Assembly (NCBI RefSeq): GCF_016734815.1
Contig: NZ_JAERQF010000049.1
Location: 1-34,731, forward strand
Direction of reading: 5' to 3'
Origin: Hymenobacter rubidus
GTDB taxonomy: Bacteria > Bacteroidota > Bacteroidia > Cytophagales > Hymenobacteraceae
DNA: 34,731 bases
Shown here: in pieces, positions 7,314 through 13,167 of the stretch
Layout: the number at the start of each line of letters is the position of its first letter
Numbering within the stretch: the stretch's first letter is position 1
Translations under genes and position numbers: made by a program
The notes under the pieces: generated by a model
Told to the model about the DNA's origin: nothing
What the model saw: only the letters and a program-made list of their open reading frames with translations
Database searches by the model: none

Positions 7314-7541
7314 ATGTCCATTACCCTTGAGTTGAGCGACGAAGTGACGCAGCAGGCCGAGCAATACGCCCGGCAGCAGGGCCGCAGCCTGGCAGCGTTG
7401 GTGGAGGAATATTTGCGGCAAGTGGTAGCCAAGCCTGCGGCGGCTCAACCGCTGGCCCCGGCTGTGGCTGAGTTGTATGGCATCCTGTCGTTGCCGGCCG
7501 ACTTCGATTACAAGACCCAACGCGACGAACCGGCTTCGTGA
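7314..7541 (+). CDS. DUF6364-like (VapB-type) antitoxin
   Basis: This encodes 75 residues. The N-terminal half (MSITLELSDEVTQQAEQYAR, then QGRSLAALVEEYLR) has the strand-helix-helix pattern of ribbon-helix-helix antitoxins. The tail ELYGILSLPADFDYK matches what I know of DUF6364 proteins that precede PIN toxins. Its expected role is to bind the operator with the ribbon-helix-helix half and block the PIN toxin with the C-terminal tail. ATG 7314 is 31 bases after the -7 box; a longer upstream reading would run through the promoter. The TGA shares a base with the ATG of the toxin (TGATG), a classic coupled arrangement. Confidence 0.85.
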   Translation: MSITLELSDEVTQQAEQYARQQGRSLAALVEEYLRQVVAKPAAAQPLAPAVAELYGILSLPADFDYKTQRDEPAS

Positions 7542-7960
7542 TGCGCCATTTCTTTCTGGATACCAATGTCGTGTTCGACTACATGGGGCGGCGCGAGCCG
7601 AATGGCGCGGCAGCGGTGGCTTTATTTCAGGCCGCTTACGAAGGCCGGGCCACGCTGAACGTGGCAAGCTTGAGCTTCAGCCACGTTTTCTACACCTTGC
7701 GCAAGCAGTTTGGGGCGCAGCTGGCGCGAGAGGCGTTGCGCAAGCTGGCGCGTTTGGTGCGCGTGGTGGCAGTGGATGAGCGAGTAGTGCAGACCGCGCT
7801 CGATTCGGAGTTTGCCGACGTGGAGGACGCCATGCAGTATTTCGCCGCCGCAGGCGTGCCTAACTTAGATGCCATTGTCACCGGCGACCCGAAAGGATTT
7901 AAAGCGGGGGAATTACTGGTGGTTAGCCCCATTGAAGCGCAGCAATTACTAGGTGTGTAA
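7541..7960 (+). CDS. PIN-domain toxin (VapC-type ribonuclease)
   Basis: This 139-residue protein begins MRHFFLDTNVVFDYM, the first strand of a PIN domain with catalytic Asp7 and Asn9. Further acidic residues are Glu95-Asp96 in ADVEDAMQYFAA and Asp116 in IVTGDPKGF, matching the family pattern of a metal-dependent RNase site. VapC toxins cut tRNA or rRNA; the target here is unknown. The gene starts one base inside the antitoxin stop codon (TGATG). Hairpin copy 3 follows immediately after the stop. A GTG three bases upstream is possible but less likely. Confidence 0.9.
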   Translation: MRHFFLDTNVVFDYMGRREPNGAAAVALFQAAYEGRATLNVASLSFSHVFYTLRKQFGAQLAREALRKLARLVRVVAVDERVVQTALDSEFADVEDAMQYFAAAGVPNLDAIVTGDPKGFKAGELLVVSPIEAQQLLGV

Positions 7961-8004
7961 CGCCCGCTACTCCAGTTAAGGCGGTCACGGCGGCGGGGGG
8001 GAGG
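7961..8004 (+). repeat. Cassette-border hairpin repeat, copy 3 (degenerate)
   Basis: The outer arms CGCCCGCTAC and CACGGCGGCGGGG are kept, while the centre (TCCAGTTAAGGCGGT) has drifted, so the inner stem is weak. It is followed by near-direct repeats AGCCGTTAGCTT and GGCTGTTAGCTT at 8011-8043. Confidence 0.7.
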
Positions 8005-8053
8005 CATTTTAGCCGTTAGCTTGTAGCTGCTGGCTGTTAGCTTTCGTTTGTCG

Positions 8054-8061
8054 TATTTTTG
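8054..8061 (+). promoter_or_regulatory. -7 box of the DUF433/DUF5615 cassette
   Basis: TATTTTTG is an exact TAnnTTTG match 32 bases before ATG 8086. Confidence 0.55.
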
Positions 8062-8085
8062 GTGGCTCAGTTACCCTCGCCGCTT

Positions 8086-8316
8086 ATGGACACCGCTGCT
8101 ATCACCGCCTATATTGAATCGAACCCGCAGGTGCGCTTTGGCAAGCCCGTGGTGAAGGGCACGCGCACAACGGTGGCCGAAGTGCTGGAAATGCTGGCCA
8201 ACGACATGAGCGCGGCCGACATTCAGGAGGACTTTCCGGCCATTGGCCCGGCGCAGGTACGGGCCTGCCTGCTGTATGCGGCTTACAAGGAAAGCGTGGT
8301 GCTGCTGGCGGCGTAG
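8086..8316 (+). CDS. DUF433 antitoxin
   Basis: This encodes 76 residues. GKPVVKGTRTTVAEVLEMLA followed by DIQEDFPAIGPAQVRACLLYAA is the DUF433 signature, a small winged-helix-like protein encoded just upstream of PIN-like DUF5615 toxins in many bacteria. It probably represses its own promoter and neutralises the partner. ATG 8086 is preferred over an upstream TTG at 8059 because the latter lies inside the -7 box. The toxin ATG follows 6 bases after the stop. Confidence 0.92.
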   Translation: MDTAAITAYIESNPQVRFGKPVVKGTRTTVAEVLEMLANDMSAADIQEDFPAIGPAQVRACLLYAAYKESVVLLAA

Positions 8317-8322
8317 TTGAGT

Positions 8323-8664
8323 ATGCGCCTGCTGCTGGACGAGAATATTTCCTGGCGTTTGGCGGCCTACTTGCGGCCGCAATGCGCGATGGTGCTGCAC
8401 GTTCGGGATATTCAACTGGATAACAGCCCCGACATCAGCATCTGGCGCTACGCCAAGCAGCACAGCTACGATGTCATTACCAAAGACGAGGATTTCCTGC
8501 GGCTGGTGCTGGCCGAAGGTTTTCCGCCGCGTGTGGTGGCCGTGCAAAATGCGCAAGTCCCGGTGGTCAAGTTGGCTGAGTTTCTGCTGGCCCGGTTGCC
8601 ACAGATAGAAGCGTTTTTAGGTGAACAGACGGAGTTTGGCTTCTTGCAGCTTCGCCTGCCGTAA
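8323..8664 (+). CDS. DUF5615 PIN-like toxin
   Basis: This 113-residue protein starts MRLLLDENISWRLAAYL, with the acidic pair Asp6-Glu7 of DUF5615 (Mut7-C-like PIN fold). It is followed by Asp37 in NSPDISIWRYA and Asp55/Asp57 in VITKDEDFLRL. These give the acidic cluster expected for a nuclease site. The partner of the DUF433 antitoxin sits 6 bases upstream. Activity has been less studied than VapC, so RNase function is inferred from the fold. Hairpin copy 4 starts 11 bases after the stop. Confidence 0.9.
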   Translation: MRLLLDENISWRLAAYLRPQCAMVLHVRDIQLDNSPDISIWRYAKQHSYDVITKDEDFLRLVLAEGFPPRVVAVQNAQVPVVKLAEFLLARLPQIEAFLGEQTEFGFLQLRLP

Positions 8665-8669
8665 CGCGA

Positions 8670-8720
8670 GAAACGCCCGCTACCCTGGCCGCGGCGGCCA
8701 CGGCGGCGGGGCGGGGAGGG
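8670..8720 (+). repeat. Cassette-border hairpin repeat, copy 4
   Basis: CCCGC (8676-8680), TA, CCCTG, GCC, loop GCGGC, GGC, CA, CGGCG, GCGGG (8706-8710), then GCGGGGAGGG. Preceded by GAGAAACG as in copies 2 and 6. Confidence 0.8.
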
Positions 8721-8740
8721 CGTAGCCCGCGAGGCGGCCG

Positions 8741-8747
8741 TATCTTG
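8741..8747 (+). promoter_or_regulatory. -7-like box, second MntA/HepT cassette
   Basis: TATCTTG, 34 bases before ATG 8775, within a leader closely similar to that of the other two mntA genes (ATCTCTAGTC, then GTAGCCTG). Confidence 0.5.
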
Positions 8748-8774
8748 CGTATCTCTAGTCCCGTAGCCTGTTTC

Positions 8775-9089
8775 ATGGAACCCGTTCGCACCAAAGCCGA
8801 AGTTATTGTCCGCCTGCAAGGGCAGAGCGAGCAACTGCGTGCACTGGGCGTGGCGCAATTAGGCTTGTTCGGCTCGTTTGTGCGCGACGAGGCCGGACCG
8901 ACGAGCGACGTGGATTTGCTCGCTGAGCTGGAAGACCGCGCCCTGACACTGAATGGTTATTTTGCAGTAGTTGATTTTCTGGAAGGACTACTGGGCCGGC
9001 CAGTCGAACTGCTGACCCGGACTAGCTTATCGCGCCACATTGGTCCCCACATTTTACGCGAAGTTGCCGATGTCCCGCTCGCCGCTTGA
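8775..9089 (+). CDS. mntA: MntA-type nucleotidyltransferase antitoxin (cassette 4, diverged)
   Basis: This encodes 104 residues with the GSX10DXD signature (Gly33-Ser34, Asp45, Asp47). Residues 1-48 differ from the other two MntA copies at only about three positions (Val12 for Ala, Ser18 for Arg, Thr43 for Glu). After residue 49 the sequence departs strongly (AELEDRALTLNGYFAVV against VDFQEGRKTFEGFFAVI). This mosaic pattern, together with the shared promoter and leader, suggests that the 5' part has been homogenised while the toxin-contacting part evolved separately. The gene overlaps hepT by 20 bases. Confidence 0.92.
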   Translation: MEPVRTKAEVIVRLQGQSEQLRALGVAQLGLFGSFVRDEAGPTSDVDLLAELEDRALTLNGYFAVVDFLEGLLGRPVELLTRTSLSRHIGPHILREVADVPLAA

Positions 9090-9411
9090 GTTTCTGCGTC
9101 ACATTCAGGACGAGTTGAATTTTCTGGACCGCTACCGGGCGCTGCCGGATTTAGCCAATTTGGTCGCCAATCCCGAAGCCACCCGGGCGGTGTTGCACAG
9201 CCTGCTCATCATTGGGGAGGCCGTGAAAAACGTGCCGACCGAATGGCGCGAGCGTTACGACCAAGTGCCGTGGCGCAACATGGCGCGGATGCGCGACAAA
9301 ATCGTGCATCACTATTTTGATGTTAACTACCCTATTGTTTGGAACGTGTTGCAGAACGAATTGGGGCCATTACGGCAAACGGTTGAACTAATGCTGCAGG
9401 ACTTGAGCTAA
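9070..9411 (+). CDS. hepT: HepT-type HEPN toxin (cassette 4, diverged)
   Basis: This encodes 113 residues from ATG 9070 (MSRSPLEFLRH). A longer form from 9040 would overlap mntA more deeply and has no counterpart in the sister copies. The RX4HXY motif is intact: Arg75, His80, Tyr82 in RMRDKIVHHYFD. Overall it is a clear paralogue of the other two HepT proteins but differs along most of its length. Specificity for its own MntA is therefore likely, though untested. Hairpin copy 5 begins about 5 bases after the stop. Confidence 0.9.
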   Translation: MSRSPLEFLRHIQDELNFLDRYRALPDLANLVANPEATRAVLHSLLIIGEAVKNVPTEWRERYDQVPWRNMARMRDKIVHHYFDVNYPIVWNVLQNELGPLRQTVELMLQDLS

Positions 9412-9414
9412 AAA

Positions 9415-9456
9415 CCTCCGCTACGTCGGCCGCGGCCGCCACGGCGGCGGCGGGAG
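9415..9456 (+). repeat. Cassette-border hairpin repeat, copy 5
   Basis: TCCGC, TA, CGTCG, GCC, GCGGC, CGC, CA, CGGCG, GCGGCGGG: the outer stem is kept with a few mismatches. The G-rich tail is shorter than in copies 1, 2 and 4. Confidence 0.75.
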
Positions 9457-9474
9457 ATGCTAATGCAGCCGCCG

Positions 9475-9481
9475 TATCTTG
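9475..9481 (+). promoter_or_regulatory. -7-like box, third MntA/HepT cassette
   Basis: TATCTTG, 34 bases before ATG 9509. The leader differs from that of cassette 1 by three bases before the exact duplicate begins at 9496. Confidence 0.5.
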
Positions 9482-9508
9482 TGCGTCTCTAGTCGCGTAG
9501 CCTGTTTT

Positions 9509-9826
9509 ATGGAGCCCGTTCGCACCAAAGCCGAAGTTATTGCCCGCCTGCAAGGGCAGCGCGAACAGTTGCGGGCGCTGGGCGTGGCGCAGCTAGGGTT
9601 GTTCGGCTCGTTTGTGCGCGACGAGGCCGGGCCCGAGAGTGACGTTGATTTGCTTGTGGATTTTCAGGAAGGACGCAAGACGTTTGAGGGTTTTTTTGCG
9701 GTGATTGATTTTCTGGAAGAACTGCTCGGCCGTGAAGTGGAGCTACTGACACGGCCGGGACTGTCGAAATACATCGGGCCGCACATTCTAAAAACAACGG
9801 AATATGTCCTCCCCGCTGCCGCTTGA
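9509..9826 (+). CDS. mntA: MntA-type nucleotidyltransferase antitoxin (cassette 5, duplicate)
   Basis: The protein and DNA are identical to the gene at 6525-6842: 105 residues, GSX10DXD with Gly33-Ser34, Asp45 and Asp47. Identity at silent sites as well means the duplication or conversion was recent. The start follows the conserved 34-base spacing from the TATCTTG box, and the stop overlaps hepT by 23 bases. Because the two antitoxins are identical, this cassette must cross-protect against the toxin of cassette 1. Confidence 0.93.
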   Translation: MEPVRTKAEVIARLQGQREQLRALGVAQLGLFGSFVRDEAGPESDVDLLVDFQEGRKTFEGFFAVIDFLEELLGREVELLTRPGLSKYIGPHILKTTEYVLPAAA

Positions 9827-10163
9827 GCGGCTGATGCACATCCGCGACGAAGTACTTTTCCTGCAACGCTGCCGGGCCAAGCTGCCCGACTTGGTAGCAC
9901 TGGTAGCCGATGAGGTGATGAGCCGCGCCATTGTCAAGAGCATCGAAATCATTGGCGAAGCCACCAAAAACCTGCCGGCCGAATGGCGTGAGGCGCACCC
10001 GGAAATCCAATGGCGCAACATTGCCCGAATGCGAGACAAGCTTACGCACCACTATTTCGATACTGATTTTGAGTTTGTATGGGTCGTGCTGCAAAAGCTG
10101 ATTGACCCATTGGGCGAAACAGTGGCCAGAATGTTGGAAGAATTGCCGGGAACGGAGCAGTAG
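9804..10163 (+). CDS. hepT: HepT-type HEPN toxin (cassette 5, duplicate)
   Basis: Identical to the HepT at 6820-7179: 119 residues with Arg77, His82 and Tyr84 of the RX4HXY motif. It is the last gene of the cassette array; hairpin copy 6 follows 30 bases after the stop. Both toxin copies keep every recognised active-site residue, so neither looks decayed. Confidence 0.92.
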   Translation: MSSPLPLERLMHIRDEVLFLQRCRAKLPDLVALVADEVMSRAIVKSIEIIGEATKNLPAEWREAHPEIQWRNIARMRDKLTHHYFDTDFEFVWVVLQKLIDPLGETVARMLEELPGTEQ

Positions 10164-10187
10164 CTGCTGTTGAGGCACTGTCCGAGA

Positions 10188-10230
10188 GAAACGCCCGCTA
10201 CCCGTGCCGCGACGGCCCCGGCGGCGGGGC
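10188..10230 (+). repeat. Cassette-border hairpin repeat, copy 6 (distal end of array)
   Basis: CCCGC (10194-10198), TA, CCCGT, GCC, GCGAC, GGC, CC, CGGCG, GCGGGG. Several stem mismatches and no long G-rich tail: the sequence leaves the consensus after GGGGC, as expected of a terminal copy. Confidence 0.7.
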
Positions 10231-10287
10231 AAGTAGAAAGTGGCAAGCGCAATATGGATGATTACGAAATGGCCCCGTCGGCCTCCA

Positions 10288-10322
10288 ACTCAAGCAGATT
10301 CAGCAGCGCCTGACCGAAGGTT
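10288..10322 (+). other. Possible clpB 3'-end remnant
   Basis: CTCAAGCAGATTCAGCAGCG and the following CCTGACCGAAGG read LKQIQQRLTEG in one frame, close to FKQIQQRLAEAG of ClpB (DNA at about 5393-5427). A terminator very like that of clpB follows 40 bases later. There is no open frame of useful length. The match is short, so this is tentative. Confidence 0.35.
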
Positions 10323-10363
10323 GCTGCCCTGCCCGGTGGCCGGTGGAACAAACACAACGTAAA

Positions 10364-10397
10364 AAAAGCCCCGTCAGGAAGTGCTGACGAGGCTTTT
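10364..10397 (-). terminator. Rho-independent terminator of the minus-strand gene
   Basis: AAAAGCCCCGTCAG, loop GAAGTG, CTGACGAGGCTTTT: a 14-bp stem with one mismatch. Read on the minus strand it ends in a run of seven T, so it terminates the gene at 10419-10817. Its arm AAGCCCCGTCAG equals that of the clpB terminator. Confidence 0.85.
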
Positions 10398-10418
10398 GGG
10401 CCTGATATCAGGGCTGGT

Positions 10419-10817
10419 TTAGCTTTCAAAGTATTCCACCTTTTTCAGGCGGCGCTGAACGTAGTGAGGCAGTGCTTTGCCGGCCTCGTATTCGCTGACC
10501 ACTGCTTTTTCCCGCGCGCCGCCGAACCGGGCTAGTTTGCCAATGCCAATACCCAGCGGGACGCCACCAAAAACGGCTATGCCTACTGCCGTGCCTCCGG
10601 CATTGCCGCTGCTGCTGGCCGAAGCCCCTGCAATTCGTCCGGTAAAGGCGGCGCCAATAACCGCCCAGACGACGCCCCCGGTGCGGTGCTTGCTAAACAT
10701 TTTGTGAATTGCCCGAACCGTATCGGCACGCGAAAGCGTCCGCGTGGCTGGTGGCCGGGCCTGTGCATTAAGGGCGGCGCCTAGGAGTAAGCCTAAAGCG
10801 AGTAATGGTTTTTTCAT
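10419..10817 (-). CDS. Hypothetical exported glycine-rich protein
   Basis: This encodes 132 residues. A signal peptide (MKKPLLALGLLLGAALNAQA) precedes a short charged region and then a long Gly/Ala-rich, weakly hydrophobic stretch (about residues 47-98, with GGVVWAVIGAAFTG and GGTAVGIAVFGGVPLGIGIG). Glycine-zipper-like spacing of this kind is seen in small outer-membrane or membrane-inserting proteins. The end, KALPHYVQRRLKKVEYF, is basic and is often seen at the C-terminus of such small Hymenobacter-type exported proteins. No function is recognised. It is monocistronic, with a strong terminator downstream, and faces away from the next plus-strand gene. Confidence 0.8.
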   Translation of the reverse strand: MKKPLLALGLLLGAALNAQARPPATRTLSRADTVRAIHKMFSKHRTGGVVWAVIGAAFTGRIAGASASSSGNAGGTAVGIAVFGGVPLGIGIGKLARFGGAREKAVVSEYEAGKALPHYVQRRLKKVEYFES

Positions 10818-11000
10818 GGCAGTGCTGCGAGTTAGAAAGGCGCCTCGTACAAAAGGTGAAGCGGTGGAGAAGTAGATATGGCATTGGTAAAGCTACATGC
10901 TATTGCCCTTGGTGTGCAGGGGAACAAGCGGGTATTTTGGACCAGGCTGTTCCGTGCCAGCACGGAGATAAAACGGGGCTGATATCCGGGCTGGTACGGA

Positions 11001-11031
11001 TTGCGCCCCTTCCGGGAGCACCCTACGTTTG
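11001..11031 (+). promoter_or_regulatory. Bacteroidota-type promoter of the outer-membrane gene unit
   Basis: TTG at 11001-11003 (-33), a 20-base spacer, and TACGTTTG at 11024-11031 (-7, exact TAnnTTTG). This is the best-formed promoter in the window, 47 bases before ATG 11071. The rest of 10818-11070 shows no gene. Confidence 0.65.
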
Positions 11032-11070
11032 CACCGTGCACGGCTGCTCCAGCCGGCTGCATTCCCGGAT

Positions 11071-11826
11071 ATGAGGCACTTGACCAAAAAATCAACCCGA
11101 GCACTTACTGTGGCCGTGGTGCTGTTGCTGGCGGCGTTGCTGGCGGCCCGGCCGGCTCGCGCCCAGTCGGTGCTGAGCGTGGGCTACCAGGTGGGACGCT
11201 TCAGCAGCGGCCTGCGCAACCTTGATGCCTGGAGCCTGGAGCTGAACCGCGCCGCCAAGAGCGTAGAAGACCCCATGCACTGGACCAATACCCTGCAAGG
11301 GCTTGCGTTTCGGGCCAGCTTTTACAAGGGCAATGGCTTTGTGTTCGGCATTGGCTTCAACAACCGCCACGCCATCATCGAAAGCCGGTATACCAATGCC
11401 GCCAGCAAAGCCGATACCCGCACGGCGTTTCGGGTGCGCCAGAACGAGCTGAATATTGAAGGCGGCTATGCCTGGCTGAACGGCCGGCTACGGCCCGGCG
11501 CTTCTATCGATTTTGGCGTGTACAACTTCGACCGGCGCGATGCCCCGGCCGCTGATTTCTCGGGCAGCGAATGGCACCCGTTCCACAACAACGACGGCGG
11601 CCTGTTCAGCAGCGGCAAGCGGGCCCTAACCGTCGGCCTCACCGCTTTCGTCGATGTGGCGCCCTTCGGCAAGCGCGGAGGCGGCCCGACGTTGCGGCCC
11701 TATTGCCAATGGAGTCCGCTCACGGCCAGCATGTTTGGCCGCTACGGCACCCGCGACGAGGACAGCTACGAATACTTCCTGTCCAACTTCGGCTTGGCCG
11801 TCAGTTGGGCTTTTGCTTTCGACTAA
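11071..11826 (+). CDS. Hypothetical outer-membrane beta-barrel-like protein
   Basis: This encodes 251 residues with a basic N-terminus and hydrophobic leader (ALTVAVVLLLAALLAARPARAQ, cleavage after AQ). The mature part is made of alternating polar and aromatic strands (SVLSVGYQVGRF, GFVFGIGFNNRH, LNIEGGYAWLNGRL) and ends in the aromatic segment GLAVSWAFAFD, like a barrel closing strand. The next gene is a paralogue: both have the string RxRQNxL about 120-150 residues in. ATG 11071 is preferred over an upstream ATG at 11029, which would lie in the promoter and add a non-leader prefix. Likely first gene of a three-gene unit. Confidence 0.8.
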   Translation: MRHLTKKSTRALTVAVVLLLAALLAARPARAQSVLSVGYQVGRFSSGLRNLDAWSLELNRAAKSVEDPMHWTNTLQGLAFRASFYKGNGFVFGIGFNNRHAIIESRYTNAASKADTRTAFRVRQNELNIEGGYAWLNGRLRPGASIDFGVYNFDRRDAPAADFSGSEWHPFHNNDGGLFSSGKRALTVGLTAFVDVAPFGKRGGGPTLRPYCQWSPLTASMFGRYGTRDEDSYEYFLSNFGLAVSWAFAFD

Positions 11827-11840
11827 CCAGGAAACGCCTC

Positions 11841-12641
11841 ATGCGCAACCCCCGATTTCCTAACCACATGCCCAGGCCGTGGCGCCGTCTGCTGGCTGGC
11901 GCAGCGCTGCTTTTGCTGGCTGCCCCCCGAACTGCCCCGGCGCAGCCGGCCCTTGTCACCGTATCGGCTGGTTACGGCACGGGCGCGGCCAAGTGGGGCA
12001 CCTTCGAGCAGTTTTTGGCTGGCTACCTTGCCGCCAACGGCAGCGACGTGGCCAGCGCGGCTGAGTTTGGCACCGTGCAGCCGCTGAGCTTGCGCGTGTG
12101 TGGGTTGCTGGGCATGGTATCATTTGGGTACGACCAGGCGCGGGCCAACCTGCGCACCACCTTCAAATCGGGTGGCGAGCGGGATTTTAACATCCGCCAA
12201 AACCAATTGACCATGGCGCTGGAGCCCAACTACCCCGGCAAGCACTTCTTCGTGGGGGCTATTGGCGGGTTGGGTTTTGGCTCGCTGCGCGTCGACTGCC
12301 CGCTGGTGTATGCTGATGGCACGGTGAGCTACGGCGCCGAGTCGCAGCTCACGGGCGTGTACCGCGCTATTTCTCTCACGCCCTTCTTCGGCGGCAAGGT
12401 GGGCGGCAGCTACAAAAACGCGGCCCTGACGCTGCGGGTGCAGAAATTTGTGGCCGGCAACCTGACCCATGACTTCACGCTCGACGACCAAACCGAGTAC
12501 CACCTGCCCACCGACTACGCCCTCTACCTGAAGCAGGGCGCGGCGCTGTACCCATCCTCAGCAGCGGTGCAGGGCGATGTGAGCACGTTGCGGTTTCAAT
12601 TAGAGCTGGGCTACATGTTCGGCGTGAGCAAAGATGAGTAG
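11841..12641 (+). CDS. Hypothetical outer-membrane protein, paralogue of the preceding gene
   Basis: This encodes 266 residues from ATG 11841, with AGGAAA 8 bases upstream and a 14-base gap from the previous stop. An alternative ATG at 11868 is possible. The leader RRLLAGAALLLLAAPRTAPAQ is followed by strand-rich sequence (LVTVSAGYGTGAAKWGTFE). The motif FNIRQNQL parallels FRVRQNELN of the upstream protein, and the Gly-rich strand FFVGAIGGLGFGSL parallels its barrel strands. The C-terminus LRFQLELGYMFGV fits a barrel end. Function unknown. It overlaps the next gene by 8 bases (ATGAGTAG), so the two are translationally coupled. Confidence 0.8.
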   Translation: MRNPRFPNHMPRPWRRLLAGAALLLLAAPRTAPAQPALVTVSAGYGTGAAKWGTFEQFLAGYLAANGSDVASAAEFGTVQPLSLRVCGLLGMVSFGYDQARANLRTTFKSGGERDFNIRQNQLTMALEPNYPGKHFFVGAIGGLGFGSLRVDCPLVYADGTVSYGAESQLTGVYRAISLTPFFGGKVGGSYKNAALTLRVQKFVAGNLTHDFTLDDQTEYHLPTDYALYLKQGAALYPSSAAVQGDVSTLRFQLELGYMFGVSKDE

Positions 12642-13131
12642 GCTTTCTTCACTACTTGGGGCGCTGTTGGCCGGGCTGGCCTTTGGGCTCACCGCCTGCG
12701 ACAACGAGCAGGCCAACGAGCGTGCCCAGAGCGGTACCTGGCACGTGGCCCGCGTCACGGCCACCGAAAGCCGCACCGGCTTCACGGCCGGCACCGTGAC
12801 GGTAACCGATGCCGGCGATTTCGCCTTCGAAGACCACGGCGCCTCCTTCAACCGGGCAGTCTTGTACCTGGACAAGGCCGTGCCTTCGCGGGCCCTGCAA
12901 CGCTTCTACGTGCCAACGGGCACCACCCTGGCCCCGCGCCGCTACGACTGGTTTTGGGAGGCTGACCCCGGCCCGGCCCACCGCCTCGTCATCCGCTTCG
13001 ACCAGTTTATGCTGGCCACCTTCACCTACGACGAAAACACGGCCGACCGCCAGACCTTCTTCTACCTCGAGCGCGACAACCAAGGCCACATCGGCTACCG
13101 CGAAGACTGGGCCCTGGAACGCTCGCACTGA
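12634..13131 (+). CDS. Hypothetical lipoprotein
   Basis: This encodes 165 residues beginning MSRLSSLLGALLAGLAFGLTACDNEQ, a type II signal peptide with lipobox LTAC and Cys22. The mature domain opens with SGTWHVARVTATESRTGF and contains GTVTVTDAGDFAFEDHG. This matches the small beta-rich, lipocalin-like lipoproteins (W-V-x-x at the start of the barrel) common in this phylum, although no named family is claimed. Its start overlaps the stop of the preceding outer-membrane gene, so the two probably function in the same envelope complex. Confidence 0.8.
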   Translation: MSRLSSLLGALLAGLAFGLTACDNEQANERAQSGTWHVARVTATESRTGFTAGTVTVTDAGDFAFEDHGASFNRAVLYLDKAVPSRALQRFYVPTGTTLAPRRYDWFWEADPGPAHRLVIRFDQFMLATFTYDENTADRQTFFYLERDNQGHIGYREDWALERSH

Positions 13132-13155
13132 GGGCGTTTTGTCGGGCATTGGCGC

Positions 13156-13163
13156 TAGCTTTG
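13156..13163 (+). promoter_or_regulatory. -7 box almost abutting the hupE-like start codon
   Basis: TAGCTTTG is an exact TAnnTTTG match whose last base is only 4 bases before the ATG at 13168, against about 20 or more in the other promoters here. If used, the transcript would be leaderless or nearly so. Confidence 0.45.
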
Positions 13164-13167
13164 CCGG

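Larger units (their letters stand above)
9496..10203 (+). repeat. 708-bp exact duplicate, right copy (partner 6512-7219)
   Basis: Same sequence as 6512-7219. Its right end falls inside hairpin copy 6, three bases past the TA bulge. Confidence 0.9.

Noticed and set aside
6405..10240. Classical integron with attC sites
   Set aside because: The hairpin repeats lack the RYYYAAC and GTTRRRY core ends, and no integrase gene is in the window; only the cassette layout is similar.
6405..10240. CRISPR array
   Set aside because: The repeats are 700 bases apart with gene-sized spacers, and no cas genes are visible.
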